Shown here piece after piece: positions 34,916 to 44,167 of a stretch of DNA of 64,000 bases; position 1 is the first letter of the stretch; the number at the start of each line of letters is the position of its first letter. This stretch comes from Rhodococcus qingshengii. GTDB lineage: Bacteria; Actinomycetota; Actinomycetes; Mycobacteriales; Mycobacteriaceae. The DNA is taken from the NCBI RefSeq assembly GCF_021025955.1, contig NZ_JAJNCL010000003.1, forward strand, positions 434,001-498,000. Reading direction: 5' to 3'. Below the pieces are notes generated by a model. The model did no database searches, was not told the DNA's origin, and saw only the letters and a list, made by a program, of their open reading frames with translations. The position numbers were made by a program, and so were the translations under genes.

Positions 34916-35965
34916 TCAGGCTCTCACCAGCTTGCGAACCGACTCTTCGATGCGCGCCGCGTCAGGCAGCCAAGCAGTTTCGAGGGTCGGTGAGAACGGA
35001 ACCGGCGTGTGCGGCGGCGTGATCAGTTCGATCGGCGCTTTCAGGTAGTTGAAACCCTTGGTGGCGATCAGCGCGGCCACGTCGTGCCCGAAGCCGCAGC
35101 GCGCGGCGGATTCGTCGACGATCACGACGCGTCCGGTCGACGCGACGGATTCGAGGATGCCGTCCTCATCCAAGGGAGAGACGGTACGAGGATCGACGAC
35201 CTCCACCGAAATACCCTCTGCTGCCAGCTTGTCCGCAACATCGTTGGCGCGGTTCACCATCGCGGACAAAGCGATGATCGTGACGTCGTCGCCCTGCCTG
35301 GTGTAGTTGGCGACGCCGAACGGAATCGCGTACGGCTCGTCCGGCACTTCGCCCTTGAGGTCGTAGAGAACCTTGTGCTCACAGAAGACGACGGGATCGT
35401 CGTCCCGGATAGCTTGGATGAGAAGACCTTTGGCGTCGTAGGCATTGGACGGAGCGACCACCTTCAGACCAGGCACCGCCGCGAACACGTTGTACGGGGA
35501 CTGAGAATGCTGCGCAGCGGCGGAGAATCCTGCGCCGATCATGCCTCGCACCACCAGCGGAGTTTTGGCCTTGCCACCGAACATGTAGCGGAACTTGGCA
35601 GCCTGGTTGTAGAGCGCGTCGTAGGAAACTCCGAAGAAGTCCATGAACATCAACTCGGCGACCGGCCGCAGTCCGGTCAGTGCGGCTCCGGCAGCCATTC
35701 CGATGATCGCGGATTCGGTGATCGGGGTGTCGATCACACGCTCCGATCCGAACTCCGTCCACAGGCCCTTGGTGACACCGAGGACACCGCCGAACGCCTC
35801 GATCTTCTTCGTCTCCAGGTCGGGATTGGTACCGGCATGCCCGCCGCGTACGTCCTCACCGATGAGGACGACGCTCGGATCTCGTTGCATCTCTTGGGCG
35901 ATGGCCTCTTTGACGGCCTCGCGGTAAGTCTTCTTCGACACGTTCTTGGCTTCCACGCTTGTCAT
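34916..35965 (-). CDS. acoB: acetoin dehydrogenase E1 component, beta subunit
   Basis: The 349-residue subunit has the transketolase C-terminal fold of E1-beta: VVLIGEDVRGGHAG near residue 33, RVIDTPITESAIIGMAAGAA near 70, and HSQSPYNVFAAVPGLKVV near 140, where the His and Gln help in TPP catalysis. ATG 35965 follows GAGGAG by 6 nt. It ends 3 bp before acoC. Sequence alone does not separate acetoin from pyruvate or branched-chain 2-oxo acid dehydrogenases; the neighbouring AcoR-like regulator favours acetoin. Confidence 0.9.
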   Translation of the reverse strand: MTSVEAKNVSKKTYREAVKEAIAQEMQRDPSVVLIGEDVRGGHAGTNPDLETKKIEAFGGVLGVTKGLWTEFGSERVIDTPITESAIIGMAAGAALTGLRPVAELMFMDFFGVSYDALYNQAAKFRYMFGGKAKTPLVVRGMIGAGFSAAAQHSQSPYNVFAAVPGLKVVAPSNAYDAKGLLIQAIRDDDPVVFCEHKVLYDLKGEVPDEPYAIPFGVANYTRQGDDVTIIALSAMVNRANDVADKLAAEGISVEVVDPRTVSPLDEDGILESVASTGRVVIVDESAARCGFGHDVAALIATKGFNYLKAPIELITPPHTPVPFSPTLETAWLPDAARIEESVRKLVRA

Positions 35966-35975
35966 CTCGGGCTCC

Positions 35976-37007
35976 TCAGTACGACACGTAGACATCGGTC
36001 AGCAGATTCTCGACGGGCGGATACGCCGCGGCGCGCGCCTTCGCGACCGCCTCGTCCACCAACACTCGCGACTGCTCGTCCACCGCGTCCAGATCAGCGG
36101 CGCTGACCTTCTTCGCGTCGACACTGCTACGGAAGTTCTTGAGCGGATCTTTGGTTTCCCGCAGTTGCGCAACCTGTTCCGCTGTGCGGTACAGCTGCGC
36201 GTCGCCCTCGAAGTGGCCGTGCCAACGGAATGCCGCCGCCTCGATAGTGGTGGGGCCACCGCCGGTCCTGGCACGCTCGGATGCTTCCGCCATTGCGTCG
36301 TAGACCGCGAAGAAGTCGGTGCCGTCCACCTTGACGGCAGGCATGCCGAAGGATGCGGCGCGCGCGGCGATATCGGGTGCACCAACGGCGTAGTCGGTTC
36401 CGGTGGCCTCCCCGAATCCGTTGTTCTCGATCACGAAGACGATCGGAAGATCCAGCACCACAGCCATGTTCATCGCCTCGAAGACGGTTCCCTGGTTGGA
36501 CCCCCCGTCACCCGTGAACGAAGCTGCGATGACACCGTTTCCGAGCGTCTTACCACTCAGTGCTGCACCAATCGCCAACGACGGCGCGCCGCCGACAATC
36601 GCGTTGGCGCCGAGCATTCCCACGGACAGGTCGGCGATGTGCATCGAACCACCCTTGCCACGACACAGGCCGTCGTCCTTGCCGAAAATCTCCGCCATCA
36701 TTCCGGACAGGTCACAGCCCTTGGCAATGCAGTGCCCGTGACCGCGGTGAGTGGATCCGATGTAGTCGGAGTCGCTGAGGTTCTCGCACACTCCGACGGC
36801 GATGGCTTCCTGGCCCGAGTAGAGGTGAATGAAGCCGGGGATGTCGCCGGTTGCATTTTCTTCGTGCAAGCGATCCTCGAAGGCACGGATACGTGACATC
36901 TTCTCGTACGCCTTCAGCAATGCTTCCCGGCCCAGCCCTGAATGAGGCTTGGCCCCGGTCTTTTTCGATCCTGGCGTTGTCGGCTTCTGCGCCGTCCGTT
37001 GAACCAC
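35976..37007 (-). CDS. acoA: acetoin dehydrogenase E1 component, alpha subunit (TPP-dependent)
   Basis: The 343-residue E1-alpha subunit binds thiamine diphosphate through TGDGGSNQGTVFEAMN (GDG...N motif) near residue 160. Other signatures are STHRGHGHCIAKG near 82 and GKGGSMHIAD near 110. The complex cleaves acetoin to acetaldehyde and acetyl-CoA. GTG 37007 lies 7 nt after GAGGAG; GTG 37013, two codons earlier, overlaps too closely. It is the first gene of the acoA-acoB-acoC-lpd operon, with four phased GCAAC repeats upstream. Confidence 0.9.
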   Translation of the reverse strand: MVQRTAQKPTTPGSKKTGAKPHSGLGREALLKAYEKMSRIRAFEDRLHEENATGDIPGFIHLYSGQEAIAVGVCENLSDSDYIGSTHRGHGHCIAKGCDLSGMMAEIFGKDDGLCRGKGGSMHIADLSVGMLGANAIVGGAPSLAIGAALSGKTLGNGVIAASFTGDGGSNQGTVFEAMNMAVVLDLPIVFVIENNGFGEATGTDYAVGAPDIAARAASFGMPAVKVDGTDFFAVYDAMAEASERARTGGGPTTIEAAAFRWHGHFEGDAQLYRTAEQVAQLRETKDPLKNFRSSVDAKKVSAADLDAVDEQSRVLVDEAVAKARAAAYPPVENLLTDVYVSY

Positions 37008-37076
37008 CGTCACACTCCTCGTTCTCGATCACTCGTCGCCATGCAGTGTCGTGTAGGTCACGGGCGAAGAGAAAGA

Positions 37077-37111
37077 GTTGCGTGAGGTTGCCAGGAGTTG
37101 CGAAGGGTTGC
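37077..37111 (-). promoter_or_regulatory. four 10-bp-phased GCAAC repeats in the acoA promoter
   Basis: Read on the gene strand, GCAAC occurs at 37111-37107, 37101-37097, 37091-37087 and 37081-37077, each exactly 10 bp from the next, ending about 70 bp upstream of the acoA start. One-turn phasing of direct repeats suggests cooperative activator binding on one DNA face. Confidence 0.7.
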
Positions 37112-37184
37112 AGCTGTTGACTTTCGAGGTTGACTCAGGCGCCGCTGAGGCAGTCGCGTCTGATCTTGACCAACTCCACAAAAA

Positions 37185-37213
37185 ATCGGCCGGGACGCAG
37201 CGTCCCGGCCGAT
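37185..37213 (-). terminator. rho-independent terminator after glpD
   Basis: ATCGGCCGGGACG (37185-37197) and its perfect complement (37201-37213) form a 13-bp GC-rich stem with a 3-nt loop. On the glpD strand it is followed by a run of five or more T, so it is a textbook terminator 17 bp after the glpD stop. Confidence 0.93.
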
Positions 37214-37229
37214 CATTGGTGTCTCAAAC

Positions 37230-38945
37230 TCAAACCTGTCCGACAGTAACTCCGGTGCGAACGTCCGGTGCACCGAGGCGCGCCGCATCAGCCGTCAAGT
37301 CATCGGGCTGCTCCTGCGATTCCCGCTCGGCTGCAACGCGCAACCGGTAGTGCTCGATCTCCTCGGCAATGTGCTCGGGTGTCCAACCAAGCACGGGCGC
37401 AACCAGTTCGGCCACTTCCGCGGCTGCCGCGTCACCACGGTCGGTCACCTCGATGGAGATTCGAGTACGACGGGTCAGGATGTCGTCGAGATGCTGTGCA
37501 CCCTCGTGGCTCGCAGCGTAATGAATCTCTGCCTTGAGGTACTCGGGAGCAGAGTCCAACGGTTGCCCCAGTTCCGGTCGCGCCTCGACGAGTTCGAACA
37601 ACTCGTCAGCCAAAGTGCCGTACCGACCCAGTAGGTGCTCGATGGTCGAAACGTGCAGACCCGTGCCCTCAGCGGTGAGATGCCGATTGTTGTGCGCGGC
37701 GAAGTAGCCGTCGGCACCCACCAGTTGGATACGCTCGGTGCAGGACTTCGGCACCTTCTGTTCCAATCCGTGCACCGCGGAATCGACAGCGTCCTTGGCC
37801 ATCACGCGGTAAGTGGTGTACTTGCCACCGGCGACCACCGTCAAACCTCGGACCGGACTCGACACCGCGTGCTCACGCGAGAGAGTGCTGGTCGAATCCG
37901 ATTCGCCGAACAGCAACGGACGCAACCCCGCGTACACACCGACGACGTCCTCGTGCGTCAACTCGTCCTGAAGGAGCTTGTTGACATGTCCGAGGATGTA
38001 GTCGATATCGCTTCGGCTCGCTGCCGGATGCGCGAGGTCGAGGTTCCAATCGGTGTCCGTCGTACCGATGATCCAGTGGCTTCCCCACGGGATCACGAAC
38101 AGCAGGCTCTTCTCGGTCCGCGTGATGATCCCGGTCGAAGAATTGATCCGGTTTCGCGGGACAACCAGGTGCACGCCCTTGGAGGCACGAACCTGGAATT
38201 GTCCTCGCCCACCGACCATTTCCTGAATCTCGTCAGTCCACACGCCGGCCGCGTTGATGACCTGGCGAGCACGGATCTCGAAGGCGCGACCCGTTTCCAG
38301 ATCCACGGCCTTCACTCCGACGACGCGGTCCTCCTCACGGAGAAAACCGACGACGCGAGTGCTGTTGACGCACAGGGCGCCGTACTCGGCCGCCGTGCGC
38401 GCCAGCATCATCGTGTGGCGGGCGTCATCTACCTGACCCTCGTAGAACTTGACCGAACCCCGGATAGCAGAACGCTTTCCGGAAGGGAACGATTCGAGAG
38501 TCTTCTTCTTGCCCACATGCTTGTGGTGTGAAGGAACCCCACGGCCTGCGCCCATCACGTCGTAGACGCCGATGCCCAGACCGACGTACGGCCGGTCGAT
38601 CAACTTCTCGAGCGGGTAGATGAACGGCACCGGCTTCGCGAGATGCGGGCACAGCGAGTTCAGAACCAGCGACCGCTCACGCAGCGCCTCGAACACGAGC
38701 GCAAAATTGAACTGCTCGAGGTAACGCAGTCCACCGTGGAACAACTTGCTGGACCTGCTCGAGGTTCCGGACGCGAAGTCTCGAGCCTCCACCAAGCCCA
38801 CCTTCAGACCGCGGGTTGCGGCATCGAGCGCGCTACCCGCACCGACCACGCCACCGCCGATGACCAGGACGTCGAGTTCGGTTTCTTCCAACTTCTTCAG
38901 CGACTCCGCCCGCGAGGACGGACTCAATGCTTGTGCTGTGCTCAT
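37230..38945 (-). CDS. glpD: glycerol-3-phosphate dehydrogenase (aerobic, GlpD)
   Basis: The 571-residue flavoprotein oxidises sn-glycerol-3-phosphate to dihydroxyacetone phosphate and passes electrons to quinone at the membrane. FAD motif VLVIGGGVVGAGSALDAATRG near residue 25, SSRSSKLFHGGLRYLEQ near 61 and GGKYTTYRVMAKDA near 375 are the family signatures; the C-terminal 120 residues are the DAO_C domain. ATG 38945. It lies 48 bp after glpK and closes the glpF-glpK-glpD operon, followed by a strong terminator. Confidence 0.94.
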   Translation of the reverse strand: MSTAQALSPSSRAESLKKLEETELDVLVIGGGVVGAGSALDAATRGLKVGLVEARDFASGTSSRSSKLFHGGLRYLEQFNFALVFEALRERSLVLNSLCPHLAKPVPFIYPLEKLIDRPYVGLGIGVYDVMGAGRGVPSHHKHVGKKKTLESFPSGKRSAIRGSVKFYEGQVDDARHTMMLARTAAEYGALCVNSTRVVGFLREEDRVVGVKAVDLETGRAFEIRARQVINAAGVWTDEIQEMVGGRGQFQVRASKGVHLVVPRNRINSSTGIITRTEKSLLFVIPWGSHWIIGTTDTDWNLDLAHPAASRSDIDYILGHVNKLLQDELTHEDVVGVYAGLRPLLFGESDSTSTLSREHAVSSPVRGLTVVAGGKYTTYRVMAKDAVDSAVHGLEQKVPKSCTERIQLVGADGYFAAHNNRHLTAEGTGLHVSTIEHLLGRYGTLADELFELVEARPELGQPLDSAPEYLKAEIHYAASHEGAQHLDDILTRRTRISIEVTDRGDAAAAEVAELVAPVLGWTPEHIAEEIEHYRLRVAAERESQEQPDDLTADAARLGAPDVRTGVTVGQV

Positions 38946-38993
38946 GAAAACTGTTCCTTCACTTGAAAATAGGTAGAAATGCGGGCGCCGCGA

Positions 38994-40502
38994 TCAGTCT
39001 GCGTCGACCCAGTCCAGCGTCCGAGTGACGGCCTTCTGCCAGCCTGCGTACAACCGGTCACGCTCCGCCGAATCCATCGACGGCGTCCAACTCTTGTCCT
39101 TCGCCCAGTTGCTGCGAATGTCGTCCTCGCTCTCCCAGTACCCGACCGCGAGACCAGCGGCGTATGCGGCACCCAATGCCGTGGTCTCCGCAACGACAGG
39201 GCGGATCACCTCGACGTCGAGCAGATCGGCCTGGAATTGCATGAGGAGTTCGTTCGCGACCATTCCGCCGTCGACCTTGAGCACCTTCAAGTCGACACCC
39301 GAGTCGAGGTTCATCGCCTCGATCACCTCACGGCTCTGGTACGCAGTCGCTTCGAGTACCGCCCGGGCAAGGTGCCCCTTGTTCACGAACCGGGTCAGAC
39401 CGACAATCGCGCCGCGTGCATCCGCGCGCCAGTGCGGTGCGAACAGACCCGAGAACGCGGGCACGAAGTACGCGCCGCCGTTGTCCTCCACGGAGCGAGC
39501 GTTCACCTCGATGTCAGCCGCATTGTCGATCATGCCGAGATTGTCGCGAAGCCACTGCACCAGCGAACCCGTCACGGCGATCGATCCTTCCAGCGCATAG
39601 ACAGTGGGCTGCTCGCCGATCTTGTAACAGACCGTCGTCAGCAATCCGTTCTTGCTCATCACCTTTTCGGTGCCGGTGTTGAGGAGCACGAAGTTGCCGG
39701 TTCCGTAGGTGTTCTTCGCTTCTCCGGGCGAGAGGCAGGCCTGGCCGAAGGTTGCAGCCTGCTGATCACCGAGGATTCCGGCGATCGGCACGCCGGACAG
39801 GGTGCCACGTTCACGGACGAATCCGAAGACCTCGGACGAGCTGCGGATCTCGGGAAGCATGGACTCCGGAATTCCCATGTCGGCACAGATCGCCGAATCC
39901 CAAGCGAGAGTGTCGAGATCCATCAGCAGGGTGCGCGAGGCGTTGGTCGGATCGGTGGCGTGCACTCCGCCTTGGACGCCGCCGGTCATGTTCCACAACA
40001 CCCAGGTGTCCATCGTGCCGAAGCACAACTCACCGGCTTCGGCCTTGTCGCGAGCGCCCTCGACGTTGTCGAGGATCCACTTGACCTTGGGGCCCGAGAA
40101 GTACGTTGCCAACGGCAGTCCGGTGACCTCGGTGTACTTCTTGGGACCGTCTTCGCCCGCAAGCGCCGTGCAGATCCGATCAGTGCGCGTGTCCTGCCAG
40201 ACGATCGCGTTGTAAACGGGCTTTCCGGTTGCTCGTTCCCAGACCACTGCCGTCTCACGCTGATTGGTGATTCCGACGGATGCGATGTCGGCTGCGGTCA
40301 GGTCTGCATTGGCCAGGGCGCCCGCCGTGACATTGCGGACGTTGTCCCAGATCTCGATCGGATCGTGCTCGACCCAACCCGCCTGCGGGAAGATCTGCGA
40401 GTGCTCATGCTGTTCGACGGCAACCACGTGCCCACTGTGATCGAAGATCATGCAACGAGTGGAGGTGGTTCCCTGGTCTATCGCGGCTACGAACTGCGCC
40501 AT
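38994..40502 (-). CDS. glpK: glycerol kinase
   Basis: The 502-residue FGGY kinase phosphorylates glycerol with ATP. Signatures: [16 protein letters not shown] at the N-terminus (ATP site), [12 protein letters not shown] near 80, WQDTRTD near 103, [12 protein letters not shown] near 263 and [19 protein letters not shown] near 405. The length is usual. ATG 40502 follows AAGGGG by 8 nt. It is the middle gene of the glp operon, 64 bp after glpF, and is likely repressed with it by the SorC regulator. Confidence 0.95.
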   Translation of the reverse strand: MAQFVAAIDQGTTSTRCMIFDHSGHVVAVEQHEHSQIFPQAGWVEHDPIEIWDNVRNVTAGALANADLTAADIASVGITNQRETAVVWERATGKPVYNAIVWQDTRTDRICTALAGEDGPKKYTEVTGLPLATYFSGPKVKWILDNVEGARDKAEAGELCFGTMDTWVLWNMTGGVQGGVHATDPTNASRTLLMDLDTLAWDSAICADMGIPESMLPEIRSSSEVFGFVRERGTLSGVPIAGILGDQQAATFGQACLSPGEAKNTYGTGNFVLLNTGTEKVMSKNGLLTTVCYKIGEQPTVYALEGSIAVTGSLVQWLRDNLGMIDNAADIEVNARSVEDNGGAYFVPAFSGLFAPHWRADARGAIVGLTRFVNKGHLARAVLEATAYQSREVIEAMNLDSGVDLKVLKVDGGMVANELLMQFQADLLDVEVIRPVVAETTALGAAYAAGLAVGYWESEDDIRSNWAKDKSWTPSMDSAERDRLYAGWQKAVTRTLDWVDAD

Positions 40503-40566
40503 CGTGCTACCCCTTTGGTGTCGAAGAAAGTGCGAAAGATTTACTGTCAGAGATGATGATTCGCCA

Positions 40567-41394
40567 TCACGCCGGTATTGTGGCCGGCTCCTCGGCCGCC
40601 TGCTCCACCGATTCGTCAGGCAGGAATCGTCCAACCAGCTTGTCGTAGAGGAACACCCCGATCGGAGCGCCGATCAGCGGTCCCACGATGGGCACCCAAA
40701 AGTACAAACTTCCGTACTGATCCCGCCACGCACTGCCGTAGCCAGTGAGGTACGACGCCAGTCGCGGGCCGAAGTCACGGGCCGGATTGATGGCGTAACC
40801 CGCGTTGGTCGCCCAGGCGAATCCGATTCCCACCACGATCAATCCGACGACGAAGGGCGCCAGATTCGCAAGCGGCGGAGTGCCGCGGGAATCCGTCACG
40901 GCAACGATGAGAAACAGCAGGATGGCCGTACCGATGATCTGATCAATCAGTGCCGAGCCGAGACTGACCGGAAGCGTTCCGTTTCCGGGCATGGTCGAGA
41001 AGATCGTCTGAGTGGCCGTGGTGTGTCCGGGATCGATGGCGTTGAGCATGTCGTTGTAATTCCATCGAACGATCAACGCCGCCACGAAGGCTCCCGCAGT
41101 CTGCGCCAGCGTGTACGGCAGCACCTTGCGCCAGGAGAAGTCCCGGAAGATCGCGAAGGCGAACGTGACAGCAGGGTTGAGATGAGCACCCGTCGCCCGG
41201 CCTGCTACATAGATGCCGAACATCACGCCGAGCCCCCAGGCCCACGCAATGCTGTCGTGCCCACCGAGACCCCCTGCGCTCCCGCCGGACACCACCTGCG
41301 CCACCACTCCGACGCCGAACAAGATCAAGATCATCGTTCCCGCGAACTCGGCCGCCAATTCACCGAGAAGCCCCAATCGCTTGGCTTTCTCCAT
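40567..41394 (-). CDS. glpF: glycerol facilitator (MIP family aquaglyceroporin)
   Basis: The 275-residue channel has six membrane helices and both half-helix motifs, [13 protein letters not shown] near residue 65 and [11 protein letters not shown] near 208. The Asp after the second NPA marks glycerol facilitators rather than water-only channels. ATG 41394 follows GAGGGTGGGG; longer open frame to 41535 runs through the operator region and is rejected. It is the first gene of glpF-glpK-glpD and divergent from the SorC-type regulator. Confidence 0.93.
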   Translation of the reverse strand: MEKAKRLGLLGELAAEFAGTMILILFGVGVVAQVVSGGSAGGLGGHDSIAWAWGLGVMFGIYVAGRATGAHLNPAVTFAFAIFRDFSWRKVLPYTLAQTAGAFVAALIVRWNYNDMLNAIDPGHTTATQTIFSTMPGNGTLPVSLGSALIDQIIGTAILLFLIVAVTDSRGTPPLANLAPFVVGLIVVGIGFAWATNAGYAINPARDFGPRLASYLTGYGSAWRDQYGSLYFWVPIVGPLIGAPIGVFLYDKLVGRFLPDESVEQAAEEPATIPA

Positions 41395-41482
41395 CCCCAC
41401 CCTCACTTCGTTGTGATGCATGTCATAGTTTGGACTGCTGCATTCGTAGCGTAAGGCCCTTTGCACATTCACGCATAGCTCA

Positions 41483-41496
41483 TGCACATATGTGCA
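41483..41496. promoter_or_regulatory. palindromic operator TGCAC-N4-GTGCA, site 1 (glp)
   Basis: TGCACATATGTGCA is a perfect 14-bp palindrome in the glpF/regulator gap, 89 bp upstream of glpF. A degenerate further copy lies at 41462-41475 (TGCAC-N4-ACGCA). Candidate binding site of the SorC-type regulator. Confidence 0.75.
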
Positions 41497-41605
41497 AATT
41501 GCCAATTGACGCACCGTAACGCGGGTAACAGACACACTTCAGGGACTTTGCGTGATCGCACGGTTCAGCCTGGTCCTACTCGGATAAGATTCGGTTCAGT
41601 GCTCT

Positions 41606-41619
41606 TGCACGTACGTGCA
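41606..41619. promoter_or_regulatory. palindromic operator TGCAC-N4-GTGCA, site 2 (regulator gene)
   Basis: TGCACGTACGTGCA is a perfect 14-bp palindrome 15 bp before the regulator start codon, with the same TGCAC/GTGCA arms as site 1. Position suggests autorepression. Confidence 0.75.
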
Positions 41620-41633
41620 GACAGGACGAAACC

Positions 41634-42617
41634 ATGGAAACTCCCACTTCCGACTCCCCAACCTCCGACCCGGCGGACCCGCGAATCACCGACGCCGTTC
41701 AGGCCGCTCGCCTCTACTACTTCCAAGATCAGACGATGGCTGCCATCGGGCGCGACATGGGAGTCTCCAGATCCACCGTCTCCAGGCTGATCACCTACGC
41801 ACGCACTTCGGGACTCGTCGAGATCAAGATCAGCACGCCGCACGGCCAGGCGCCTCGCATCGAACGCGAGTTCTCGGAACGGTACGGAGTGCGCGCGCAC
41901 GTAGTGACCGTGCCGGAGCTGGTGGGGGATCTCGAGCGACTCGAGAAGGTCGCTACTTTCGCGGGGCGCCTGTTGGCCTCGTTCTTCGACAGCGACATGG
42001 TGATGGGAATCGCCTGGGGAACCACTCTCAGTGAAGTCAGCAAGCACCTCGCCCCCCAACGCACGTACAACTCCTACGTCGTGCAACTCAACGGTGCTGC
42101 CAATACCCGCACCACGGGAATTTCCTACGCCAGCGACATCATCAGAACCATCGCCGACGCCTACGGCGCTCTGCCACAAGGATTTCCGGTCCCTGCATTC
42201 TTCGATTACCCGGAAACCCGGGAACAGTTGTGGCGCGAACGTAGCATCAAGCGAGTACTGGACATGCAGAAGCGAATGGACCTGGCGGTCTTCAGCATCG
42301 GCGTCCCGGGTGGCAACGTACCGAGTCACGTCTACACCGCCGGATACCTCGAACCCGATGAAGCAGAAGCACTTCGACGCGACGGAGTAGTCGGGGACAT
42401 CGCAACTGTGTTCTTCCGGTCCGACGGGAGCTATCGCGGCATAGAACTCAACGAGCGCGCGAGTGGACCGCGACTCGACCTTTTCGAGAAGGTCGCCAGA
42501 CGCGTGTGTATCGTCGCCGGAACAGCAAAACTGCCCGCCCTGGAGGGAGCACTACGGGGCGGGCTGATCACCGACCTGATCATCGACGACGTCAGTGCCA
42601 CCGCGCTGGTGTCCTGA
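41634..42617 (+). CDS. SorC/DeoR-like sugar-binding transcriptional regulator (glycerol regulator)
   Basis: The 327-residue protein has an N-terminal HTH (ARLYYFQDQTMAAIGRDMGVSRSTVSRLI, residues about 22-52) and the sugar-phosphate binding domain of SorC proteins (about 65-325), with DSDMVMGIAWGTTLSEV and GVVGDIATVFFRSDG. Members such as CggR and DeoR of Bacillus bind phosphorylated sugars as inducers. Divergent position and shared TGCAC-N4-GTGCA palindromes make it the probable repressor of glpF-glpK-glpD, perhaps induced by glycerol-3-phosphate. Mycobacteria and E. coli use other regulator types here. ATG 41634 follows AGGACGAAACC. The 3' end overlaps a decayed tetR by 66 bp. Confidence 0.85.
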   Translation: METPTSDSPTSDPADPRITDAVQAARLYYFQDQTMAAIGRDMGVSRSTVSRLITYARTSGLVEIKISTPHGQAPRIEREFSERYGVRAHVVTVPELVGDLERLEKVATFAGRLLASFFDSDMVMGIAWGTTLSEVSKHLAPQRTYNSYVVQLNGAANTRTTGISYASDIIRTIADAYGALPQGFPVPAFFDYPETREQLWRERSIKRVLDMQKRMDLAVFSIGVPGGNVPSHVYTAGYLEPDEAEALRRDGVVGDIATVFFRSDGSYRGIELNERASGPRLDLFEKVARRVCIVAGTAKLPALEGALRGGLITDLIIDDVSATALVS

Positions 42618-43343
42618 CCGCTGAACCAACGTCGCGATTCCGTCGAGCAGAAGGCCCAGAGAGGAACTGAAATCGAAAGCATCATCGCCGGCGGCCTCGC
42701 CCTCCGGACTGCCGTCCTCGAAGCCGCCCTCCTCGATTGCAGCACTGAGGTAGGGAAAGTCCTCGCGGTTGATGACTCGCGCGATGAGGGCGCCGTAAGC
42801 CACGTCGTCGTCAGCCGACTGCGCCGTCCGCGAAGCCAGGTCAGCCAAGAAGCGGGCACGGCCGATCACGAACAACGACACATTGGTCACCACCTGGAAC
42901 TTCGACGCGGCACTCAGCGCGACGCCGTCGAGTGCACTCAGCCCCGCGTCGAGCCACGCCATGTTGTTCGGTCCGGTCGGCGGGGCGGTGATGGGCAGCT
43001 TGAGCCACCAGGGCCGACTCAGCATCGTGGCGTACTCCTGGTTCGCCCACGCCTCGAGCTTGACGCGCCAGGTCACGCCGTCGGGAATTATCGGCGGCGG
43101 CCCGATCACTTGATCCGAAATCAGTTCGATCAGTTCGTCTTTGCTTGCCACGTAGCGGTAGAGCGACATCGTCGTGAACCCGAGCGCTTTGGCCACCCGG
43201 CCCATCGACAGTGTCGTGACTCCTTCGGCGTCGGCCAACTCGATCGCGGTGTCGAGAATGTGCTCGAGACTGAGCCCTTCTTGGGACCCCGCGTTCCAGG
43301 CTGATCCAGTCCCCAGGCCAGTTCAACCGCCCTCGGTAGCGCG
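42552..43343 (-). pseudogene. tetR-type regulator, frameshifted and 5'-truncated
   Basis: From 43280 down to 42552 one frame encodes a TetR with its C-terminal tetracycline-repressor-like domain (SMGRVAKALGFTTMSLYRYV, then KDELIELISDQV). The upstream N-terminal piece (LPRAVELAWGLDQPGTRGPK) lies in a different frame, ending at KKG near 43285. The two join if one C is restored in GGC(C)TC, giving KKGLSLEHILDTAIELADAEG, as in related regulators. The N-terminal piece itself has no start codon and stops abruptly at about 43343, where the Walker A part of the opposite ABC gene begins. The unusual hydrophilic tail, antisense to the SorC gene, suggests that the original stop is lost as well. Confidence 0.75.
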
Positions 43344-44167
43344 CCGGAAAGACCACAGCGGTAAGAATTCTCACCATCCTCATTCCTTTCGACGCCGGCG
43401 AGGTCACCGTAGCGGGTCACTCACTCCCCGACGATCCCCAGAACGTTCGCCGACGCATCAGCGTCACCGGGCAATATGCTGCCGTCGACACACCGTTGAC
43501 CGGCTCCGAGAACCTGACTCTCCTGGGCGAGCTGAATCACCTGGGCCGAAAGAACTCTCGAAGACGTACCGACGAACTGCTCGACCAGTTCGACCTGACG
43601 GACTTCGGCGACAAACGAGCGGGCGACTACTCGGGCGGCATGCTCAGACGACTCGACATCGCGATGAGCCTGGTCGCGAACCCGGACGTCGTCTTCCTCG
43701 ACGAACCCACCACGGGCTTGGACCCGAGAAGCCGCCACGAAATGTGGTCGATAGTTCGTGGTCTCACAACGTCGGGTGTCACGATCTTCCTTACCACCCA
43801 ATACCTTGACGAGGCAGACGAATTGGCCGACACCGTCGGCGTGCTCAGTGGCGGCCGTCTGGTCGCCGAGGGAACACCGGACGAACTCAAGCGTCTTGTT
43901 CCCGGCGGCCACGTCGCACTGCAGTTCGAGAACCTGACCCAACTCGATCTCGCCGCGGCGTCACTGTCGCAGGCACACTCGAATGCCGAGACCTTGACCC
44001 TGCACGTCCCTTCCGACGGAGCCGTTCCGTCGATCAAAGCCATCCTCGACTCTATCGACGACCCGTCGATCACCGTCGGGAAGTTCTCCGTGCACACCCC
44101 GGATCTGGACGACGTGTTCTTCGCGCTCACAGGATCCGGCCAAACCGAGATTGCGATTGTTCGATGA
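43340..44167 (+). pseudogene. ABC exporter ATPase (DrrA-like), missing its N-terminal third of the nucleotide site
   Basis: The frame begins after a TAG (43337-43339) with AGKTTAVRILTILIPFDAGEV, the second half of a Walker A motif, and runs on to 44167. Q-loop (VTGQYAAVDTPLTG), signature YSGGMLRRLDIAM, Walker B VVFLDEPTTGLD and the DrrA-type C-terminal extension are intact. About 40 N-terminal residues, including GPNG of Walker A, are missing and no start codon lies before TTG 43496. ATP binding should be lost. The stop overlaps the permease start (ATGA), so it was once a DrrAB-like operon. Confidence 0.8.
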
